NCBI GenBank assembly: GCA_002919305.1
Contig: PKFB01000043.1
Coordinates: forward strand, 1 to 64,000
Length of the DNA: 64,000 nucleotides
Direction of reading: 5' to 3'
From: Actinomycetales bacterium
Lineage (GTDB): Bacteria; Actinomycetota; Actinomycetes; Mycobacteriales; Micromonosporaceae
Shown here: positions 1 to 8,092 of the stretch, one piece after another
How positions within the stretch are numbered: the first letter of the stretch is position 1
How the letters are laid out: each line of letters opens with the position of its first letter
The notes under the pieces: model-generated
Database searches by the model: none
What the model was told of the DNA's origin: nothing
Seen by the model: the letters and a program-made list of their open reading frames with translations, nothing else
Translations under genes and position numbers: made by a program

Positions 1-93
1 AGCAAGATGCGCCGCCAACTCGGTGTCGGTCAGGCCATACAGCGGCGCCCAGGCGGCCTCCCCACGGCAGGGAAGCCACCTGAGACAGGGCAT
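1..93 (-). CDS. Possible N-terminal fragment of a hypothetical protein, cut by the window edge
   Basis: An open frame starts with ATG at 93 (or GTG at 96) and runs off the left edge; 31 codons are visible. The peptide has two early cysteines and ends with an acidic/aliphatic stretch (TDTELAAHLA). An in-frame stop lies just upstream of the start. The codons look like coding DNA, but there is no clear Shine-Dalgarno sequence and the family cannot be recognised from so little. It could equally be noncoding. Confidence 0.25.
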   Translation of the reverse strand, partial: MPCLRWLPCRGEAAWAPLYGLTDTELAAHLA

Positions 94-1027
94 CACCGCT
101 GTGGCTACTCACACCCGCGACGTTACGGAAGGGGTACGACAAAACACTGACCGCACCCAAAGGGTGGAGGAGAAATTCCCTAAAAAATCTTGAAAGGGGC
201 ACTCTAGTGAGCGGGTGCTGCTGACCCCAAGAGCCGTTGGCGGCGGCTATCGCCTCTCACAACGCACCAGCGGAAGCGGCGGCCTTCACCGACCCAACGC
301 CATAGAACCAGTGCTGTAGAGACTGCCGTGGTGCTGTGAAGACCGATCCAGTGCCGCAGGCATCAGCGTCTTAAGCCTCGACAGGAAGCTCGCCCACGCC
401 GACCGAGGAGGAAAACTAGAGGCGAGTAGAGCGCTCACCGATGAAGCAGACACACGACCGGCACGGGCTCATCACTCCAGCTAACTCGTCGCTTCAGCTA
501 TCGCCGACAGGCATCAAAAGAGCTCCCAAGGCGTGCTCGAGTAGCCCCGCTGGGCTCCCCACCGCCTATGGCCGCGACCAGGGTCTGCGGGACGGCTCAA
601 CCGGGGTGTGTAAGGCAACGCTGGCTGAAGTAAGCGCCTGCGGGTGCTGTGACTAGAAATCAGGCAGCAGGTATGCAACAACAGGATTCACCGCACGGAC
701 AGCGGTGGGCTTCACGCACAAGGGGCCAAGAGTCGGGCGGGCCTAGCAGCGATGCCCGAACGGCTCGTTGGAGCGTGTTGGATCGCCCTCCCCCGGTCTC
801 TGTCTACGCAAGCCGCTATCACTGACCGCCCGTAGTAACGGGAACTAAAAGAAATGGGATGAGTATCAACGGGTAGCGGTCGTTGTCGCGTTTCCGCGAC
901 GGCATGTCCTCTGTAAGGGCCCGGTCCGGGGGTACGCGCGTACCCCCGGACCGTCTGTCGCGAAAGCCTCCCTCCGCCGTCTACGCCGCCAGGTGGCGCT
1001 GGACAGAGGCGAGCCTGAGGTCAGGCC
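94..1027. other. Long stretch without a convincing gene
   Basis: About 0.93 kb between the fragment at the left edge and the 3' end of aspS. Short open frames exist (for example 441-656 on the plus strand), but they lack a ribosome binding site, family resemblance and consistent GC bias at third codon positions. No tRNA- or rRNA-like pattern was seen. The only clear element is the perfect palindrome at 922-953. A locally AT-rich spot near 175-195 may be promoter-like, but I cannot assign it to a gene. Confidence 0.5.
922..953 (-). terminator. Perfect 32-bp palindrome downstream of aspS, probable terminator
   Basis: The 32 bases are a perfect inverted repeat with half-site CGGTCCGGGGGTACGC. 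It sits about 75 bp past the aspS stop codon. Without a real loop it could form a long hairpin in RNA or a cruciform in DNA. There is no U-tract, which is common for actinomycete terminators. It also carries the over-represented 9-mer GGGGTACGC in both orientations (929-937 and 938-946), so it might instead be a protein binding site. Confidence 0.55.
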
Positions 1028-2818
1028 TCAGGCCGTCGTCGTCTTCTTGGGTTTGGCGTCGATGCCGGCCTCGGCGCGCTGCTGCGCGGTGATCGGGGTA
1101 GGGGCGCCGGTGAGTGGGTCGTAGCCGCCACCGCTCTTGGGGAACGCGATCACCTCGCGGATCGATTCGGCTCCGCTCAACAACGCACAGATCCGGTCCC
1201 ACCCGAACGCGATACCACCGTGCGGCGGTGGCCCGTACTTGAACGCCTCCAGCAGGAACCCGAACTGCTCTGAGGCCTGCTCCTCGGTGATGCCGAGCAG
1301 CCGGAACACCCTACGCTGCACGTCAGCGTCGTGGATACGGATCGATCCACCACCGATCTCGGTGCCGTTGCAGACGATGTCGTACGCGCAGGCCAGCGCC
1401 TCCCCTGGCGATTCCTCGAAGCGGTCCCGCCACTCGGGGGTGGGTGAGGTGAAGGGATGGTGCAGGGAGGTCCAACGCCCGGTCCCCAGCGTGACGTCGT
1501 CGGAGTGCTCCACTGGGGCGAACAGTGGGGCGTCGGTGACCCATACGAACGACCATTCGCCTGGGGTGGCCAATCCGAGCCGGGAGGCGATCTCCACCCG
1601 TGCCTTACCCAACAGCTCCTGGGATGTCCACCGCTCACCCGCGGCGAAGAAGACCGCGTCGCCGGGCTTGGCGCCTACCGCGGCGGCCAATCCGGACAGG
1701 TGCGCCGGGGAGAGGTTCTTGGCCACCGGGCCCTTGGGTTCTCCGCTTTCGGCGTCGAAAAGCACGTACGCCAGGCCACGTGCCCCACGTGCCCGTGCCC
1801 ACTCCTGCCAGCCGTCCAGCTCCTTGCGGGTTTGGCTGGCGCCGCCCGGCATCACCACCGCACCCACGTATCCACCGGATTCGATGGCAGAGGCGAACAC
1901 CCGGAACTCGGTCCCGCGGAAGTATTCGGTGAGGTCGGTCAGTTCCAGGCCGTAGCGCAGGTCGGGCTTGTCGGTGCCGTAGCGGTCCATCGCCTCGTGC
2001 CAGCGTAGCCGTGGGATCGGCCGGGGGATCTCGTAGCCGGCCAGCTGTGACCACAGTGCGGCCACGATGGCTTCACCGAGCTCGATCACATCGTTCTGGT
2101 CGACGAAGCTCATCTCGATGTCGAGCTGGGTGAACTCCGGCTGCCGGTCGGCGCGGAAGTCCTCGTCCCGGTAGCAGCGGGCGATCTGGTAGTACCGCTC
2201 CATCCCGGCGACCATGAGCAGCTGCTTGAACAGCTGCGGCGACTGTGGAAGCGCGTACCAGGAACCAGGGTGCAGCCGTGCCGGCACCAGGAAGTCGCGG
2301 GCGCCTTCAGGGGTGGACCGGGTCATCGTGGGGGTCTCGATCTCCACGAATCCCCGCTCGTGCAGCAGGTTCCGGGCGATCCGGTTGGCCTCGCTGCGCA
2401 GTCGGAGTGCGGCCGCGGGGCGGGAGCGACGCAGGTCAAGGTACCGGTACCGCAGTCGGACTTCCTCGCCTACCTCGACATGATCGTCGATCGGGAACGG
2501 TAGAGGCGCCGACTCCGACAGGATCGTCAACGCGGTGACTTCGACCTCGATCTCACCGGTGGCCAGGTCAGGGTTCTCGTTCCCGGCGGGACGGCGCTGC
2601 ACCGTACCGGTGAGCTCCACGCAGTATTCCGACCGCAGATCGTGGGCAGCCTCGGCGACCTGATCCCGGAAGACCACCTGAACCACACCCGAGGCGTCCC
2701 GCAGATCGACGAAGATGACTCCACCATGGTCCCGGCGACGGGCCACCCAACCGGCGAGGGTCACCTGCTGGCCGACGTGCGCGAGGCGCAGCGTTCCGGC
2801 CTCATGGGTGCGGTTCAC
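1028..2818 (-). CDS. aspS: Aspartyl-tRNA synthetase, probably non-discriminating
   Basis: This 596-residue protein charges tRNA with aspartate. The N-terminal OB-fold anticodon-binding domain spans about residues 1-110. The class II catalytic core follows, with motif 2 around [16 protein letters not shown], the bacterial GAD-type insertion, and motif 3 ending in GWDRICALL. Residue 31 is His (RRRDHGG). In characterised bacterial enzymes His at this site goes with non-discriminating AspRS, which also loads tRNA-Asn, while discriminating enzymes carry Leu; I therefore infer use with the GatCAB amidotransferase. The length is normal for a bacterial AspRS. The gene is separated from hisS by 489 bp and so probably has its own promoter. 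A strong palindrome follows the stop. Confidence 0.96.
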   Translation of the reverse strand: MNRTHEAGTLRLAHVGQQVTLAGWVARRRDHGGVIFVDLRDASGVVQVVFRDQVAEAAHDLRSEYCVELTGTVQRRPAGNENPDLATGEIEVEVTALTILSESAPLPFPIDDHVEVGEEVRLRYRYLDLRRSRPAAALRLRSEANRIARNLLHERGFVEIETPTMTRSTPEGARDFLVPARLHPGSWYALPQSPQLFKQLLMVAGMERYYQIARCYRDEDFRADRQPEFTQLDIEMSFVDQNDVIELGEAIVAALWSQLAGYEIPRPIPRLRWHEAMDRYGTDKPDLRYGLELTDLTEYFRGTEFRVFASAIESGGYVGAVVMPGGASQTRKELDGWQEWARARGARGLAYVLFDAESGEPKGPVAKNLSPAHLSGLAAAVGAKPGDAVFFAAGERWTSQELLGKARVEIASRLGLATPGEWSFVWVTDAPLFAPVEHSDDVTLGTGRWTSLHHPFTSPTPEWRDRFEESPGEALACAYDIVCNGTEIGGGSIRIHDADVQRRVFRLLGITEEQASEQFGFLLEAFKYGPPPHGGIAFGWDRICALLSGAESIREVIAFPKSGGGYDPLTGAPTPITAQQRAEAGIDAKPKKTTTA

Positions 2819-3307
2819 TAGCTCTCTCCCAACAGTGACTGTCGTGACTTGCCTTGAGAAGAAGAATTTGCTCGATTCTCGCAGGTGATCGCACCTGGAT
2901 TACGCCTCCCCCCGGCCTACCCAACTGCCGGCTCGGGATCCGGTGCTTGCCTGGTCGTCGCGTTGAAGCCACGGTGCCCTACTCCAGCAGAGCATGCTGT
3001 CTCACGTGGCTGATCTCGCAAGGCTGCCGTCCGTTGACCCATCGTTAGGGTGTCCACAGATGTGGTGGTACGCGCGCCACGCTGACTCGTCTGGCACATC
3101 GCACCATCCGCATTCCACGTCAATGGGGCGCCAATGGGGTACGCCCGCCGTTGATCGTGTTGCCGCTGTAGCCCTTGATGCTGTGGCCATTGACGTGGGC
3201 TCCATCGGCGCCTTGCGCAGCGTCATAGGGCCTCAAAAGCACCGGCCGCTGTGGGCGCGCCCGATCAGGACGCGCCCACACATACATCCCTCACAAACGT
3301 GGGCGGA
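2819..3307. other. aspS promoter region and hisS 3' region, no gene
   Basis: This 489-bp gap holds the hisS terminator hairpin at 3250-3280 and, nearer 2819, the presumed aspS promoter and leader. Small open frames here have no ribosome binding site or recognisable sequence. I looked for a T-box-like leader in front of aspS and did not find its conserved bulge sequence. Confidence 0.5.
3250..3280 (-). terminator. Intrinsic-type terminator after hisS
   Basis: A perfect 10-bp stem pairs 3250-3259 (TGTGGGCGCG) with 3271-3280 around an 11-base loop. It begins 28 bp after the hisS stop codon. A CTTTT run follows shortly after the hairpin on the minus strand. It would end the hydrolase-hisS transcript. 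Confidence 0.7.
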
Positions 3308-4633
3308 TCATCCTTGAGAGGTCACGATCCGCGGGAACCGGTCCTCCTCCGACGGCTCCCAGGTGTTGATGTCGATCGGGGTCTGTGCACCGGAGCGGAT
3401 GTCCTTGATCTCGTGTTCGTCCGCTTCGCCGGGGAACAACACGAACGGGATTCCGCGCCGATCGGCGTACCGGATCTGCTTGCCGTACTTGGCCGCCGTG
3501 GGCGAGACCTCTGTCGGGATGCCGCGTCGCCGCAGCACGGCCGCGATCCGGTCACACTCCCGGCGTACCTCCTCCGACGGCAACGCCACCAGCACGCAGG
3601 TCGGCACCTGCCGGCTGGCGTCGATCAGCCCTTGGTTGAACAGCCGGGCAAGCAGCCGCGACACCCCCACCGAGATCCCCACACCGGGGTAGCGCTCCGA
3701 CTCGGTGGAGGCGAGGTTTTCGTAACGCCCCCCTGAGCAGATCGAGCCGAGCTGCTCGTGCCCCAGCAACGTGGTCTCGTACACCGTGCCGGTGTAGTAG
3801 TCCAGACCTCGGGCGATCTTCAAATCAGCTATCAGCAACCCGGGCGCGTGTGCGGCGGTGGCTTCCACCACCTGGGTCAGTTCTTGCAGCCCTTCGTCGA
3901 GCAGCTCGTGGCGTACCCCCAACGCCAACACTCGGTCGGCGAAATCCTCGCCGGAGATCTGGGCCAGCTCCAGGCACAGGTCGGCCTGCTTTTCGGTGGC
4001 GCCGGCGAACTCCACCAGTTGTTCCTGTACGCGGGCGGGGCCGATTTTGTCGGTTTTGTCGACGATCCGCAGCACCGTGGTCACATCGGTCAGTCCGAGC
4101 CCACGGTAGAAGCCCTCGGCGATCTTGCGGTTGCTGACGTGGATCCGGATCGGCGGGATCGGTAGCCCACTCAACGCGTCCGCGATAACCAGGGCGATCT
4201 CGACGTCGTAGTGGAACGGCAGCTCATCGCGGTTCACGATGTCGATGTCGGCCTGGTAGAACTCGCGGAAGCGCCCCTCCTGGGGACGCTCGCCCCGCCA
4301 TACCTTCTGGATCTGGTACCGCCGGAACGGGAACACCAGCTTGCCGGCATTTTCCAGGACATACCGCGCGAACGGCACGGTCAGGTCGAAGTGCAGCCCG
4401 AGGTTGCTGTCGGGCTCGTCCGCCTCCGCCTGCAGCCGCCGCAGCAGATAGATCTCTTTGTCCGTCTCCCCCTTGCGCAGCAGTTGATCCAGTGGTTCGA
4501 CCGCGCGGGTCTCGATCGGCGCGAATCCGTACAGCTCAAAGGTGTGGCGCAGCCGGTCCAGGACCCGCTGTTCAACCATGCGCTGCCGTGGCAGCCACTC
4601 GGGAAAACCACTGAGGGGGGTGGGCTTACTCAT
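3308..4633 (-). CDS. hisS: Histidyl-tRNA synthetase
   Basis: This 441-residue class II synthetase charges tRNA-His. Visible signatures are motif 2 around RRYQIQKVWRGERPQEGRFR, the histidine-specific motif ARGLDYYTGTVYE, motif 3 around GVGISVGVSRLLARL, and a C-terminal anticodon-binding domain. The frame is open further upstream to 4720, but I chose ATG 4633: the protein then starts MSKPTPLSGFPEW, as in other actinobacterial HisRS, and CAGGAG lies 8-9 nt upstream. The metallo-hydrolase gene lies 55 bp upstream on the same strand, so the two probably form an operon. Confidence 0.96.
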   Translation of the reverse strand: MSKPTPLSGFPEWLPRQRMVEQRVLDRLRHTFELYGFAPIETRAVEPLDQLLRKGETDKEIYLLRRLQAEADEPDSNLGLHFDLTVPFARYVLENAGKLVFPFRRYQIQKVWRGERPQEGRFREFYQADIDIVNRDELPFHYDVEIALVIADALSGLPIPPIRIHVSNRKIAEGFYRGLGLTDVTTVLRIVDKTDKIGPARVQEQLVEFAGATEKQADLCLELAQISGEDFADRVLALGVRHELLDEGLQELTQVVEATAAHAPGLLIADLKIARGLDYYTGTVYETTLLGHEQLGSICSGGRYENLASTESERYPGVGISVGVSRLLARLFNQGLIDASRQVPTCVLVALPSEEVRRECDRIAAVLRRRGIPTEVSPTAAKYGKQIRYADRRGIPFVLFPGEADEHEIKDIRSGAQTPIDINTWEPSEEDRFPRIVTSQG

Positions 4634-4688
4634 GACACAACGCTCCTGGAATGACGAGAACGACGCTGACAGCGAGAACGGTGGACGG

Positions 4689-5444
4689 TCACAGGCCGCG
4701 GGCACCGCCGGTGGTGGCACCCCCAGCCGGTCTATGGCCGCCCGCCCCCTCCTGGGTCAACCGCTTCAGGTAGGGGTTAGTGAGTCGCTCCCATCCCATC
4801 GTGGTCGCCGGGCCGTGCCCAGGCAGGATCGCCACCTCGTCATCCAGCGGCAGCACCTTGGTGCGCAGACTGCGCCACATCGCCTCCGGATCCCCACCGG
4901 GAAGGTCGGTCCGCCCGATCGATCCGGCGAACAGGACATCCCCGGAGAAACACAAGGGGGGTACGCGGCGCGTACCGTCTCCGTCGCCGTCGCTTCCGGG
5001 GAGCCGGAACATCACCGAGCCCGGGGTGTGTCCGGGGGTGTGATCCACCGTCACTGACAACCCGGCCAGTTCTATGACGGCGCCGTCGGTCAGGGGTGCC
5101 ACGTCCTCGGGTTCGCTGTAGGACAGGCGCCCGCCGAACAGCATGTGGGACAGGTCTGCAGAGAGTGCCTTGCCGGGGTCGGCCAGCAGCTCGGCGTCGT
5201 CAGGATGGATGTACGCGGTGATGCCACGCGCACCGCACACCGGGGCGACTGAGAAGGTGTGGTCGAGATGCCCGTGGGTCAACAGCACCGCCACTGGACG
5301 CAGCCGATGCTCGGTCAGCACCGCGTCCAGCTGCTTGATCACGTTGACGCCGGGGTCGACGATCACGCACTCCTCACCGACCGCGGGCGCGATTACGTAA
5401 CAATTCGTGCCCAACAATTCAGCGGGAAATCCGGCGACGAACAC
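4689..5444 (-). CDS. MBL-fold metallo-hydrolase (glyoxalase II-like)
   Basis: A 251-residue metallo-beta-lactamase fold hydrolase. The metal-binding motif THGHLDH is at residues 56-62. Later ligands are visible as HTPGHTPGSV and the C-terminal LPGHGP. The family includes hydroxyacylglutathione hydrolase-like thioesterases that bind two zinc or iron ions; the substrate in mycothiol-using actinomycetes is unknown. Translation starts at GTG 5444, with AAGGA about 10 nt upstream. The gene is the first of a pair with hisS, an arrangement common in actinobacteria, and is divergent from the cyclophilin genes. Confidence 0.88.
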   Translation of the reverse strand: MFVAGFPAELLGTNCYVIAPAVGEECVIVDPGVNVIKQLDAVLTEHRLRPVAVLLTHGHLDHTFSVAPVCGARGITAYIHPDDAELLADPGKALSADLSHMLFGGRLSYSEPEDVAPLTDGAVIELAGLSVTVDHTPGHTPGSVMFRLPGSDGDGDGTRRVPPLCFSGDVLFAGSIGRTDLPGGDPEAMWRSLRTKVLPLDDEVAILPGHGPATTMGWERLTNPYLKRLTQEGAGGHRPAGGATTGGARGL

Positions 5445-5779
5445 CGACCGGTCATCCTTCCTGTACGCCTGAACGTACGCTTGGACGCCCGAGCATTGAC
5501 GCCCGGGTGCGAGCCAACCGCTCCATCATGCCCTGACGCGTACTGGATCGTGCCATGACACCTCATCCGGGCCGGGCCCTCAGGCTGTGAGTTCCCTGAA
5601 GATCGTCTAGTCGGGCGAACCTAGCGTCGCAGGACACGCCGTTGTGCCCGTACACTCCTGCGGATGTGGAGGGCGCAATTTACCAACCTTCGTATCAGCT
5701 CTCCACAGCGGCTCGTGATGCCGTCTCTCGGCACCGGCGTCCGCCGTCGGACCTGACGCTGTAAGAAGGGAGCACAAGA
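5445..5779. promoter_or_regulatory. Divergent promoter region, hydrolase/hisS versus cyclophilins
   Basis: The 335 bp separate two divergently transcribed operons and must hold both promoters. I could not assign convincing -10/-35 hexamers. The cyclophilin ribosome binding site, AAGGGAG, lies at its right end. No gene-like open frame is present. Confidence 0.5.
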
Positions 5780-6775
5780 GTGCCCAGCAGGAACCGGCAG
5801 CGCCAACTGGCTCGTGCCAAACTCAACCGACAGCTTGCCCGTCGGGCAGCCGCGGCACGGAAACGACGCCAGCTTACGGCCGGAGTCAGTGTGACCATCC
5901 TGCTGGCCGCGCTAGTTGTCGGCGGATTGTGGACGAGTGGCGTATTCGATTCTGACCCGGCTGAGACAGCCGATAGCGTCACCGGCAGTTGTGCGTGGAT
6001 TCCTGACACCTCGGGTAGCCCCAACCGGACGGATGTGGGGACACCTCCTCCAGTTATGGAGCTGCCCACTGGAACCGGCACCATGACGCTGACGACAAAT
6101 CTGGGCGTCATCGAGATTTCCTTGGATGTCACCAACGCCCCATGCGCCGCCACCAGCTTCAAGTACCTGGCCGATGAGGGGTTCTTCGACAACACCACCT
6201 GCCACCGGCTGACCACTGAGGGGCTCTATGTCCTGCAGTGCGGTGACCCGTCCGGTACCGGTAGCGGTGGCCCCACCTACAGCTTCGCTGACGAGAACCT
6301 GCCTAGCGTGGATTCGACCCCGAGCGCGGATCCCAGCGCGAGCACAGATCCCAGTGCCAGCGCAGACCCCAGCACGAGTGCGGACCCCAGCGCCAGCCCC
6401 ACGCAGGAGTCGGCGACCTACACCTACACCCGAGGCACGGTGGCGATGGCGAACTCCGGGCCTAACACCAACGGCAGCCAGTTCTTTATCGTCTACCAGG
6501 ACAGCCCGCTGCCCCCGAACTACAGCATCATCGGCACCGTCACCCAAGGACTGGAGATCGTCGACCAGGTAGCGGCGGGCGGCGCGACCGGTACCGACGG
6601 CGCGACCGTCACCGACGGTACCCCGGCCACCACGATCCGACTGCAGTCGGTGACTGTGACGATGCCGGGTGAGCCCACGCCGTCCCCGTCGACGACGGCC
6701 TCAACCACCCCGTCGGCCATCCCCTCAGTCGAGACGGAGGCATCGGCGACCGAGGATGAGGTCACCGATTCCTGA
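5780..6775 (+). CDS. Membrane-anchored cyclophilin-type peptidyl-prolyl isomerase, copy 1
   Basis: This 331-residue protein probably catalyses proline cis/trans isomerisation in extracytoplasmic proteins. A strongly basic N-terminus (residues 1-30) is followed by one membrane segment (about 33-53). The cyclophilin domain runs from about residue 92 to 295, with core motifs CHRLTTEGLYVLQCGDP and MANSGPNTNGSQFFIVYQD. A Ser/Asp/Pro-rich insert of four 6-residue repeats (183-206) splits the catalytic domain in a surface loop. The C-terminal 35 residues are a Ser/Thr/Pro-rich tail. The start is GTG 5780, 8 nt after AAGGGAG. A paralogue follows directly, so this is a tandem duplication. Classical cyclophilin active-site residues are only partly conserved, as in other actinobacterial members. 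Confidence 0.9.
   Translation: MPSRNRQRQLARAKLNRQLARRAAAARKRRQLTAGVSVTILLAALVVGGLWTSGVFDSDPAETADSVTGSCAWIPDTSGSPNRTDVGTPPPVMELPTGTGTMTLTTNLGVIEISLDVTNAPCAATSFKYLADEGFFDNTTCHRLTTEGLYVLQCGDPSGTGSGGPTYSFADENLPSVDSTPSADPSASTDPSASADPSTSADPSASPTQESATYTYTRGTVAMANSGPNTNGSQFFIVYQDSPLPPNYSIIGTVTQGLEIVDQVAAGGATGTDGATVTDGTPATTIRLQSVTVTMPGEPTPSPSTTASTTPSAIPSVETEASATEDEVTDS
6326..6397 (+). repeat. Four in-frame 18-bp repeats inside cyclophilin copy 1
   Basis: Four consecutive 18-bp units at 6326, 6344, 6362 and 6380 encode the hexapeptides ADPSAS, TDPSAS, ADPSTS and ADPSAS. The neighbouring paralogue has no insert at the same place. Similar DPSAS-type stretches occur in cyclophilin copy 2 and in SecD. Confidence 0.85.
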
Positions 6776-6853
6776 CGACAATCGACCTAAATTGATTGAT
6801 CGTCATGAAAGTCACCCACCCCTACACCCCTGACCACACAAGGGAGCACAACC

Positions 6854-7849
6854 GTGGCATCTGGTCGTGACCGGCAACGCGCCGCCGCGCGGGCGAGATT
6901 AGAGCGTGAGATGGCCCGGCGGGCCGAACTAGCCCGCAAACGACGGCGGACCCAGGTGGCGATCGGATCGGCAGCCGCGGCGCTGCTGTTGGTAGTCGGC
7001 CTGATCTGGATCGTAGTCGCCACGACCGGTGACGACGGTGGGGAAGAAGCAACAGACACCATCCCCATCAGCACCCCGGGCCCGTGCGTCTACTCCGACA
7101 TCATGGACGGGGCCTCAGCCTCCCCTGACGCGTCGGCGACAGACGCTTCACCCGCTTCTGACGCGTCGCCTGACCCCACCCCCTCCTCCCCCCGCACTGA
7201 TGTCGGTAAGCCCGAGCCAGGCACGGAGCCGCGGGAGGGCGTCCGCAACCTGGATCTGCACACCAACCTGGGTGTGATCACGATTCAGCTCGACCTGGAG
7301 CAGGCGCCCTGCAACTCCCAGAGTCTGGTTTACCTGGCCAACCAGAACTTCTACGACGGCAGCACCTGCCACCGTCTGATCACTAACGGTCTGTACGCGC
7401 TGCAGTGTGGTGACCCGACCGGCACTGGCAGCGGTGGCCCCACCTACACCACCAACGATGAGAACCTGCCGTACGGGCAGCTGCCCGCCTACCCGCGTGG
7501 TGTGGTGGCGATGGCCAACTCCGGCCCTAACACCAACGGCAGCCAGTTCTTCATCGTCTACCAGGACACCAGCGGGCTGGACCCGGCGTACACCATCGTG
7601 GGTGAGGTGGTAGCCGGATTGGAGATCGTGGAGCAGGTGGCGGCGGCTGGCCACGACGGCGCGTACGAGCCTTCCCCGGGTGGCGGCCGCCCCAACCAAC
7701 CGCTGACCATTGAAAGCGTCACGGTCGGTGAGCCGATGGAGCGGCCGGCCCCGGTGTACACCTCCGCCTCTCCATCACCGTCGCCCGCTGAGAGCGCGAC
7801 GACCGACCCGAGTGCGGCGTCGGACCCTAACGCTACGGCTGCCGCGTGA
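6854..7849 (+). CDS. Membrane-anchored cyclophilin-type peptidyl-prolyl isomerase, copy 2
   Basis: A 331-residue paralogue of the preceding gene. It has a basic N-terminus, a membrane segment at about residues 37-58, then a Ser/Asp/Ala/Pro-rich linker of about 40 residues. The cyclophilin domain follows, with CHRLITNGLYALQCGDPTG and the same MANSGPNTNGSQFFIVYQD core, then a low-complexity tail. The start is GTG 6854 behind AGGGAG. The 78-bp gap to the upstream gene suggests co-transcription. A strong bidirectional terminator lies 150 bp downstream. The enzyme is expected to fold exported proteins on the outer face of the membrane. Confidence 0.9.
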   Translation: MASGRDRQRAAARARLEREMARRAELARKRRRTQVAIGSAAAALLLVVGLIWIVVATTGDDGGEEATDTIPISTPGPCVYSDIMDGASASPDASATDASPASDASPDPTPSSPRTDVGKPEPGTEPREGVRNLDLHTNLGVITIQLDLEQAPCNSQSLVYLANQNFYDGSTCHRLITNGLYALQCGDPTGTGSGGPTYTTNDENLPYGQLPAYPRGVVAMANSGPNTNGSQFFIVYQDTSGLDPAYTIVGEVVAGLEIVEQVAAAGHDGAYEPSPGGGRPNQPLTIESVTVGEPMERPAPVYTSASPSPSPAESATTDPSAASDPNATAAA

Positions 7850-7999
7850 CGCTTCGCCTTCGCCGTGTCCTTCCAGTGCGAACGGTGAGCGGTCATCTCG
7901 CGTACCCGGAGCGCTGGAGAGTCGTGGATCGTAGCGGGGTGCGGCTGGATCCTCTGGCCGCACCCCGCAGCGCGAACCCGAAACCGGAAGCCGACACCG

Positions 8000-8033
8000 A
8001 AAGAGGGAGGGCTCCAGACGGCCCTCCCTCTTT
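8000..8033. terminator. Bidirectional intrinsic terminator between cyclophilin copy 2 and rel
   Basis: A perfect 13-bp stem (AAAGAGGGAGGGC at 8000-8012 paired with 8021-8033) encloses an 8-base loop. TTTT follows on the plus strand. On the minus strand the hairpin is followed by TTTC, so it can serve both converging transcription units. Confidence 0.9.
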
Positions 8034-8092
8034 TGTGGCTTGTGAGTGGTAGGCGTTCTGTGGACTCCCCAGAAACGGCCGTCCTGGGGCTT

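Noticed and set aside
441..656. 71-codon plus-strand frame in the left noncoding region
   Set aside because: No ribosome binding site, no family resemblance and no consistent third-position GC bias.
1137..1955. Long plus-strand frame opposite aspS
   Set aside because: It is the antisense shadow of a well-supported aspS; high-GC genomes produce many such frames.
2819..3307. Possible T-box leader before aspS
   Set aside because: The conserved T-box bulge and specifier arrangement could not be found on the minus strand.
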